DNA of 11,032 nucleotides from assembly GCA_015062635.1 (NCBI GenBank), contig SUUF01000053.1, positions 2,269 through 13,300 on the forward strand. The letters are read 5' to 3'. Below are positions 6,808 through 11,032 of this stretch, in pieces. Origin of the DNA: Coriobacteriaceae bacterium. Lineage in GTDB: Bacteria > Actinomycetota > Coriobacteriia > Coriobacteriales > Eggerthellaceae. Each line of letters opens with the position of its first letter. Within the stretch, counting starts at the first letter, position 1. Below the pieces are notes generated by a model that saw only the letters and a program-made list of their open reading frames with translations, made no database searches and had not been told where the DNA came from. A program made the translations under genes and the position numbers.

Positions 6808-7470
6808 ATGGAAACATCGTATCTACTGGTATTCTTGATAACCTTCTTCATCGGCGGCGCTTCGCAATGGTATGTCACGAAGACGCTGCGCCAATACTCG
6901 AGCGTGCCCTCGTGTTCGGGCTGGAGCGGCGTGCAGGCGGCCAACGCCATGATGGCGCGCTATGGCATCGGCCAGCTTCCGGTGCACCGCGGCCGCGAGA
7001 ACGAAGACCATTTCGACCCGACGACCAATTCCATCACGCTCGACCCGCATGCCTATGGCGAGGACTCGGTTACCTCGGTGGCAACGGCTTGCCACGAAGT
7101 GGGCCATGCCTGCCAATTTGCGGAAGGCTACACGATGATGAAGGTGCGCGCGCTGCTCGTGCCCGCGGTGAATTTCACCCAGCGTACCTGGATCATCCTC
7201 GTGCTCGCGGGCGTGTTCCTCGGCATGACGGGCCTGGCCTGGCTCGGCATCGCGTTCTATGCGGTGGCGGTGCTGTTCCACGTCGTGACGCTGCCGGTCG
7301 AATTCGACGCGAGCCGCCGCGGCTTGGCCTACATGCAGGAAACCGGCGCCTTGCAAGGCGACTTGGCCGGCGCCCAGAAGGTGCTGCGCGCATGCGCGCT
7401 CACGTATGTGGCCGCCGCGCTCATCTCGGTCATCGAGCTTATGTACTGGATCCAGTACGTGCGCGAGTAA
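6808..7470 (+). CDS. YugP-like membrane zinc metallopeptidase (Zn_peptidase_2 family)
   Basis: The 220-residue protein begins with an N-terminal membrane helix (about 3-20). The zinc motif HEVGH is at 96-100 within ATACHEVGHACQ, the normal HExxH arrangement with Glu97 as catalytic base. Two or three further hydrophobic segments lie at about 127-162 and 197-215. TLPVEFDAS at 161-169 is the second conserved block of the family; its Glu165 is the likely third zinc ligand. The segment LPVHRGRENEDHFDPTTNSITLDP (about 57-80) is also typical of YugP-like proteins. The family's substrates are poorly known. A good Shine-Dalgarno TAAGGAG stands 5 nt before the ATG. Its stop is 15 bp before xseA, so the two are probably co-transcribed, although no functional link is known. 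Confidence 0.9.
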   Translation: METSYLLVFLITFFIGGASQWYVTKTLRQYSSVPSCSGWSGVQAANAMMARYGIGQLPVHRGRENEDHFDPTTNSITLDPHAYGEDSVTSVATACHEVGHACQFAEGYTMMKVRALLVPAVNFTQRTWIILVLAGVFLGMTGLAWLGIAFYAVAVLFHVVTLPVEFDASRRGLAYMQETGALQGDLAGAQKVLRACALTYVAAALISVIELMYWIQYVRE

Positions 7471-7485
7471 TCGAAACCCGGTTTC

Positions 7486-8847
7486 ATGATGTTTGACGAC
7501 TACGCGCCGCAGGATGCGCTGCGAGACGGCGAGGCCCCTGCTAAGCAGGCGCTGACCGTTTCCGGCGCGATGGCGCTGGCCAAGGCGTCGCTCGAACAGT
7601 GCTACGTCACGCTTGTCGGCGAGGTTTCGGAACTATCCGACAAGGCGGGGTACAAGGCCGTGTATTTCACGGTGAAAGACGACAAGGCGAGCCTGCCCTG
7701 CATGATGTGGATGAACCGCTACCGGTCTTCCGGCGTCGTGCTGAGCATCGGCTCGCTGGTGGAGTTGACCGGGCGGTTCACGCTGTATGCGGCGAAGGGC
7801 CGCATGAATTTCGATGTCCATGGCCTGAAGCTCGCCGGCGAGGGGAACCTGCGCATGCAGGCTGCGAATCTCGCGCGGAAGCTCGAGGCGGAAGGCCTGA
7901 TGAACCCCGCGCGCAAGCGCCCGATTCCCAAATATCCCGAGAGCATCGGCCTTGTGACCTCGCCCCGCGGCGCCGCGGTGCATGACGTGTTGCGGACGCT
8001 GCGCAGGCGGTATCCGCTGGCGACCGTTCGCCTTGCCGGCGTTCCGGTGGAGGGCAAGGATGCGCCACGGTACCTGGCCAACGCCATAGCGGCCGTGGCC
8101 GAAAGCGACGCCGAGGTGCTGCTGCTCGTGCGCGGCGGCGGCTCGTTCGAAGACCTGATGCCCTTCAACGACGAGGGGCTGGCACGCGCCATCGTCGCCT
8201 GCCCGATTCCGGTGGTAACGGGCATCGGGCACGAGCCCGACACGTCGATAGCCGACATGGTGGCCGACTTCCGCGCCTCCACGCCGACGGGGGCTGCCGA
8301 AGCGGTGTCGCCGCGACAGGAAAACCTGCAGCAGGGATTCAAGAATGCCGCCGCGCGCATCGCGAGCGCATGCGGGCGAACGGTCGAGGGGCTCGAATCG
8401 TCGCTTGACGCCTTGGCGTCGCGACCTGTGTTGCGCGACCCGGGCCTGCTGTTCTCGCAGGATTCGTTCGAGCTCGACAACCTCGCGATGCGCATGCAAC
8501 GGGCCATTCCGCAGGGAATCGCGAAAGACGAACGTGAATTGGCGCACGCGTATTCGCTGCTCGCCCGGCTGGCGCCTTCGCTCGTAAGCCGCCAGCTGGC
8601 CGAAACGGCTGCGATGCAGGCGCGCCTTTCCCATGTGGGCGCCGGTTTGTGCGCGAACGCAGAGCAGGAGCTCGCCCTGGCGGCCGCGCGGTTGAACGAC
8701 CTCTCGCCGCTTGCGGTGCTCGGGCGTGGCTATGCCATCGCGCGCGATTCGGAAGGGCATGTCGTGAAGAGCACGCATCAGGTGACGTCGGGCGAACGCA
8801 TCGACATCGCCGTTTCCGATGGCAGCATCGCCTGCCATGTCGACTGA
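7486..8847 (+). CDS. xseA: Exodeoxyribonuclease VII large subunit
   Basis: This 453-residue protein is the catalytic large subunit of exonuclease VII, which degrades single-stranded DNA from both ends into short acid-soluble pieces and acts in repair. An N-terminal OB-fold DNA-binding domain covers about 22-118 (VTLVGEVSEL, YFTVKDDKASLPCMMW). The catalytic core shows GLVTSPRGAAVHD (155-167), LLLVRGGGSFEDL (212-224), FND (227-229) and GIGHEPDTSIADMVAD (246-261). A long helical region (about 275-400) binds the small subunits, and the conserved C-terminus has LGRGYAIA and a final beta segment. Length agrees with E. coli XseA (456). Two adjacent ATG codons (7486, 7489) are possible starts and neither has a strong Shine-Dalgarno, so translation may depend on coupling to the zinc peptidase gene 15 bp upstream. 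xseB follows 11 bp downstream. Confidence 0.96.
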   Translation: MMFDDYAPQDALRDGEAPAKQALTVSGAMALAKASLEQCYVTLVGEVSELSDKAGYKAVYFTVKDDKASLPCMMWMNRYRSSGVVLSIGSLVELTGRFTLYAAKGRMNFDVHGLKLAGEGNLRMQAANLARKLEAEGLMNPARKRPIPKYPESIGLVTSPRGAAVHDVLRTLRRRYPLATVRLAGVPVEGKDAPRYLANAIAAVAESDAEVLLLVRGGGSFEDLMPFNDEGLARAIVACPIPVVTGIGHEPDTSIADMVADFRASTPTGAAEAVSPRQENLQQGFKNAAARIASACGRTVEGLESSLDALASRPVLRDPGLLFSQDSFELDNLAMRMQRAIPQGIAKDERELAHAYSLLARLAPSLVSRQLAETAAMQARLSHVGAGLCANAEQELALAAARLNDLSPLAVLGRGYAIARDSEGHVVKSTHQVTSGERIDIAVSDGSIACHVD

Positions 8848-8858
8848 TAGGAGGAACC

Positions 8859-9119
8859 ATGGAGGAATCCGCGAAGAAGCCGATCGAGGAGCTCACCTTC
8901 CGCGAGGGGATGGATGAGCTGGGCAAGATCGTAAATGCGCTCGAGTCGAACACCCTCGAGCTCGAGGAAAGCCTCAAGCGCTATGAGGAGGGCATCGCCT
9001 TGCTCCGCATGCTGCGCGCGCGCCTCGATGGCGCCCAGCAGCGCGTCGATGTGTTGATGGGCGAGCTCGAGCAGACCGCGACCGATGAGGAGATCGACAC
9101 CAACCTGAACAAGGCCTAG
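8859..9119 (+). CDS. xseB: Exodeoxyribonuclease VII small subunit
   Basis: This 86-residue protein matches the small-subunit pattern. TFREGMDELGKIVNALESNTLELEESLKRYEEG (about 12-44) is the two-helix signature, followed by a second helix LLRMLRARLDGAQQRVDVLMGEL. The family normally has about 70-85 residues. Several copies bind the helical region of each XseA subunit, and excess large subunit is known to be toxic in E. coli, which fits tight co-expression. The gene starts 11 bp after the xseA stop with AGGAGG 4 nt before its ATG. The open frame runs further upstream into xseA, but that part is rejected because the Shine-Dalgarno and family alignment both fix this ATG. The C-terminal TATDEEIDTNLNKA is an acidic, variable tail. 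Confidence 0.95.
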   Translation: MEESAKKPIEELTFREGMDELGKIVNALESNTLELEESLKRYEEGIALLRMLRARLDGAQQRVDVLMGELEQTATDEEIDTNLNKA

Positions 9120-9123
9120 CCAT

Positions 9124-9176
9124 TTACCCGGTTCCGTCCAAATGGCGCAATTACCCGTTCGCCTGCTCATTTACCC
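9124..9176. repeat. Three direct copies of TTACCC upstream of ackA
   Basis: TTACCC occurs at 9124-9129, 9151-9156 and 9171-9176, each after A or AT, all in the same orientation and within the 149-bp gap before ackA. The spacings (27 and 20 bp) are not equal. They could be regulator half-sites upstream of the ackA promoter, or chance. Confidence 0.35.
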
Positions 9177-9207
9177 CTTCCACCGCTTGCCGAAACGCAT
9201 GGTTTGA

Positions 9208-9238
9208 TTGCACATTCGCATCCATTTGTCCCTAAAAT
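9208..9238 (+). promoter_or_regulatory. Putative promoter of ackA
   Basis: TAAAAT at 9233-9238 is a 5/6 -10 match. TTGCAC at 9208-9213 is a partial -35 with a long 19-bp spacer. The transcript would begin near 9245, giving a leader of about 24 nt that includes AGGAG at 9257-9261. The position upstream of a separate gene supports it; the spacer weakens it. Confidence 0.4.
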
Positions 9239-9268
9239 ATGAGTGTAGGTAAGGATAGGAGTTTTTGG

Positions 9269-10468
9269 ATGCATGTCCTAGTAATCAACGCAGGTTCTTC
9301 CTCCTTGAAGTACCAACTCGTTCATGTCGAGACCGGGCGCGTCATCGCAAAGGGAATTTGCGAGCGCGTTGGTTCGCCCGAATCGTTCATCAAGCACGAG
9401 CGCAACGACGAGAAGACCGTCACCGAGCTTCCGCTGCCCGACCATGTGGCATCGGTGCATGCCGTCATCGACGCGCTCGTCGGTGGCGATAACCCGGCAA
9501 TCGCGTCGCTCGACGACATCAACGCCTTGGGTTTTCGCATCGTGCACGGCGGAGCGTATTTCGACAAGTCGGTCATCATCGATGAGGACGTCATCGCCAA
9601 GATCGACGAGCTCGCCGAGCTTGCGCCGCTGCATAATCGCCCGGCCATCTCGGCTATCCGCGCATGTCAGGGCATGATGCCGAACACGCCGATGGTGGCC
9701 GTGTTCGACACCTCGTTCTTCCAAACATTGCCGCCGGCGGCCTACCTGTATCCCATTCCGTACGAGTATTACGAGAAGTACGGCATCCGCAAATACGGCG
9801 CACACGGCACCTCGCATCGCTATGTCGCCTACCGCGCCGCGAACATGCTCGGCGAGTCGCTCGACGACCTGAAGATCATCACCTGCCACCTGGGCAGCGG
9901 CTGCTCGATGACGGCCATCGACCACGGCCAGGCCATCGACACCTCGATGGGCTTCACGCCGCTCGACGGATTGATGATGGGCACGCGCTGCGGCATCATC
10001 GACCCGGCGATCGTGCCGTTCCTGATGGACCACGAGCATCTTTCTACCGCTGAGATCAACGAGGTGCTGAACAAGAAATCGGGGCTCTTGGGCATTTCCG
10101 GCACGAGCAACGACCTGCGCTCCATCGACGAGGCGGCCGACAAGGGCGACCCGCGTGCGGCGATGGCCTACGAGATGTTCGCGCATTCCGTGAAACGCTA
10201 CATCGGTTCCTACACCTACCTGATGGCCGGCGTCGACGCCATCGTGCTGACGGCGGGCGTGGGCGAGAACAGCGCCAAGATGCGCCGCCTGATTTTCGCC
10301 GGCATGCAGCGTCTGGGCATCCGCATCGACGACAAGAAGAACAAGATCCAGGGTTCGTTCGAGCGCATCATCTCGCATGACAAGTCGCGCGTCACCGTGA
10401 TGGTCATTCCCACCGACGAGGAATACATGATCGCGAAGGACACCTACGAGATCGTGAAGGAGCTCTAG
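9269..10468 (+). CDS. ackA: Acetate kinase
   Basis: This 399-residue protein (E. coli 400) interconverts acetyl phosphate plus ADP with acetate plus ATP, the substrate-level phosphorylation step of acetate fermentation. It shows INAGSSSLK (6-14, with Asn7), FRIVHGG (Arg90), FDTSF (Asp147), YGAHGTSHRYV (His179), CHLGSGCSM (206-213), MGFTPLDGLMMGTRCG (with Arg240), the GISGTSNDLR block (275-284), VLTAGVGENS (326-335) and the C-terminal PTDEEYMIAKDT, close to the usual TNEE block. The start is the ATG at 9269, 7 nt after AGGAG; a codon in frame at 9239 lies at the -10 box and is rejected. The gene has its own probable promoter and a strong terminator. The usual partner phosphotransacetylase (pta) is not adjacent on either side in this window. 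Confidence 0.97.
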   Translation: MHVLVINAGSSSLKYQLVHVETGRVIAKGICERVGSPESFIKHERNDEKTVTELPLPDHVASVHAVIDALVGGDNPAIASLDDINALGFRIVHGGAYFDKSVIIDEDVIAKIDELAELAPLHNRPAISAIRACQGMMPNTPMVAVFDTSFFQTLPPAAYLYPIPYEYYEKYGIRKYGAHGTSHRYVAYRAANMLGESLDDLKIITCHLGSGCSMTAIDHGQAIDTSMGFTPLDGLMMGTRCGIIDPAIVPFLMDHEHLSTAEINEVLNKKSGLLGISGTSNDLRSIDEAADKGDPRAAMAYEMFAHSVKRYIGSYTYLMAGVDAIVLTAGVGENSAKMRRLIFAGMQRLGIRIDDKKNKIQGSFERIISHDKSRVTVMVIPTDEEYMIAKDTYEIVKEL

Positions 10469-10494
10469 CCCGCGCTGCTGGGCCTTATGAATGG

Positions 10495-10530
10495 AAACGA
10501 GCCGGTGCAAGACGCCGGCTCGTTTTTGTT
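10495..10530 (+). terminator. Strong intrinsic terminator of ackA
   Basis: The stem AACGAGCCGG / CCGGCTCGTT (10496-10505 with 10515-10524) is extended by an outer A-T pair and inner T-G and G-C pairs, and is followed by TTTTTGTTT. It is a textbook Rho-independent terminator 27 bp after the stop. Confidence 0.93.
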
Positions 10531-10616
10531 TGGGAACAATGTGTTGTGCTGCCTTACGAGCGTTCTCGAGCATTGCATGAGCGTGTCTACGTTCACGAGA
10601 GGCATTTAGCAATCAT

Positions 10617-10688
10617 GGGCCCGCATCCTTCGCCATTACGAGACTTGGGCTCGCATCCTCCGTCATTACGAGACTTGCGCTCGCATCC
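10617..10688. repeat. 30-bp tandem direct repeat, two full copies and a partial third
   Basis: Copies at 10617-10646 and 10647-10676 agree at 27 of 30 positions (core CATTACGAGACTTG). A third copy begins at 10677 (GCGCTCGCATCC) and then merges into the inverted-repeat element that follows. The core GTCATTACGAG resembles the edge GTCATTTCGACGAG of that element, so the tandem may be derived from it. The 10531-10616 stretch before it shows nothing recognisable. Confidence 0.75.
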
Positions 10689-10693
10689 CGATG

Positions 10694-10783
10694 CGTCATT
10701 TCGACGAGCGCAGCGAGGATAAATCTCCCCTGCATCAACCGTAGTCGGGACGCTGGAGATCCCTCACTTCGTTCGGGATGACG
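10694..10783. repeat. Inverted-repeat intergenic element (HPERSEGS / VIPNEVRDL type)
   Basis: The left arm 10694-10728 begins CGTCATTTCGACGAGCG and ends AAATCTCC. The right arm 10755-10783 reads GGAGATCCCTCA to GGGATGACG, an imperfect inverse of the left arm. The unpaired centre is about 26 nt. Chance translations of such elements give the strings HPERSEGS and VIPNEVRDL, long recognised as signs of a dispersed non-coding repeat in many bacterial phyla. Both are present here on the minus strand. It should fold as one long hairpin in RNA. Confidence 0.75.
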
Positions 10784-10810
10784 TATGGGCGATTTCCTGC
10801 CCCAATTATG

Positions 10811-10859
10811 ACGGCGTACGTATCTAAACCGCAATCAAACCCGCCGTGCAGCTTTGCGG
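10811..10859. other. Interleaved inverted repeats (possible pseudoknot)
   Basis: ACGGCG (10811-10816) pairs with CGCCGT (10842-10847), and CCGCAA (10829-10834) pairs with TTGCGG (10854-10859). The two 6-bp stems interleave, which is pseudoknot topology. With such short arms chance is a real possibility. The segment lies between two repeat elements in a gene-free stretch. Confidence 0.3.
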
Positions 10860-10866
10860 AACATTT

Positions 10867-11032
10867 CGCCAAAATACTGCAGGTATGAACTCTGTGCAGG
10901 GCCGAAACGCCAATTAATTGCAGGTATGAATTCATACCTGCAATTAATTGGCGTTTCAAGCCCAGGTGAGAGTTCATACTTGCAAATATTTGGCGCGACC
11001 CCCAGAGAACATAGTGCATACCTGCAATATTT
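10867..11032. repeat. Orientation-switching array of a roughly 42-bp repeat unit, cut by the window end
   Basis: A 23-bp core, TTCATACCTGCA followed by an A/T-rich stretch and TGGCG, occurs five times. It is on the minus strand at 10867-10889 and 10908-10930, and on the plus strand at 10931-10953, 10973-10995 and 11015-11032 (truncated). Copies on the right repeat every 42 bp, on the left every 41. The 18-19-bp intervals are partly alike (CCC in the middle, AGAG or ATAG at the end), so the whole 42 bp is probably the unit. The minus strand is open in one frame across the array with 14 codons per unit (RQIFAS MNS, RQLIAG MNS), but the orientation flip argues against coding. I do not recognise the family. 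Confidence 0.85.
10904..10957. repeat. Perfect 54-bp palindrome at the centre of the array
   Basis: From GAAACGCCAA to TTGGCGTTTC the sequence equals its own reverse complement over 27 bp per arm, with no spacer; the dyad is between 10930 and 10931 (TGAATTCA). Each arm also contains the smaller palindrome CAATTAATTG. After a short mismatch the symmetry resumes in the outer pair 10867-10893 / 10969-10995 at 22 of 27 positions, so a cruciform or RNA hairpin could span about 129 bp. Confidence 0.95.

Noticed and set aside
5471..6817. 448-codon minus-strand frame opposite rnd
   Set aside because: It is antisense to RNase D, whose catalytic motifs are intact, and no family motif is visible in the shadow protein.
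6675..7496. 273-codon plus-strand frame overlapping the zinc peptidase gene
   Set aside because: It is out of frame with the HEVGH peptidase, which has a good ribosome binding site. The alternative translation is Arg-rich and motif-free.
7633..8838. 401-codon minus-strand frame opposite xseA
   Set aside because: It is a shadow of the exonuclease VII large subunit, with Arg/His/Gly-rich composition and no domain.
9278..10612. 444-codon minus-strand frame opposite ackA
   Set aside because: It is antisense to a fully motif-supported acetate kinase. Its composition (runs of His, Arg, Val, Asp) is typical of a shadow frame in GC-rich DNA.
10613..11019. Two small minus-strand open frames (73 and 94 codons)
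   Set aside because: They consist of translated repeat DNA (HPERSEGS, VIPNEVRDL and the 42-bp array), with no good ribosome binding site and no protein family.
10867..11032. CRISPR array
   Set aside because: Repeats of about 23 bp with 18-19-bp intervals look superficially similar. However, the copies invert at a dyad, the cores are divergent, the intervals resemble one another, and no cas gene is present.

Overview
The window is GC-rich bacterial chromosome with closely packed housekeeping-type genes: seven recognisable families, one unrecognised membrane protein and one secreted/membrane protein of partly recognisable type. The set (TerC, RNase D, YugP-like zinc peptidase, exonuclease VII, a stand-alone acetate kinase) and the protein style fit a gut or oral actinobacterium of the Coriobacteriia (Eggerthella/Slackia-like). 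That placement is an inference from the look of the proteins, not a search result. No tRNA, rRNA, insertion sequence, phage gene or CRISPR array was seen.

Layout. (1) Positions 30-3185, minus strand: a probable three-gene operon made of an unrecognised single-pass membrane protein, a short-chain dehydrogenase and a secreted bactofilin-like beta-repeat protein with a polytopic membrane domain. A TATAAT-type promoter drives it from the divergent region at 3186-3281. (2) 3282-4184, plus strand: a TerC-family metal transporter ending in a strong terminator. (3) 4395-5303, minus strand: a lipid (diacylglycerol/sphingosine-type) kinase, convergent with terC across a hairpin-rich gap. (4) 5341-5557: an intergenic inverted-repeat element. 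(5) 5558-9119, plus strand: RNase D, then a membrane zinc peptidase with its own possible promoter and closely coupled xseA and xseB. (6) 9269-10468: acetate kinase with its own promoter and a strong terminator. (7) 10531-11032: about 500 bases without a convincing gene but packed with repeats.

The repeat-rich right end is the most unusual part. It holds a 30-bp tandem duplication, an inverted-repeat element of the kind whose chance translations read HPERSEGS / VIPNEVRDL, a possible pseudoknot, and an array of a roughly 42-bp unit that changes orientation around a perfect 54-bp palindrome and runs off the window edge. No function can be assigned to this array from sequence alone; it is the best candidate here for something undescribed.

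Functionally the genes mix nucleic-acid maintenance (RNase D for RNA 3' ends, exonuclease VII for single-stranded DNA), envelope functions (lipid kinase, metal transport, membrane protease, secreted beta-repeat protein) and fermentative energy metabolism (acetate kinase). Several start codons were moved from the longest possible frame, because ribosome-binding-site spacing, a promoter position or family alignment favours a shorter protein.
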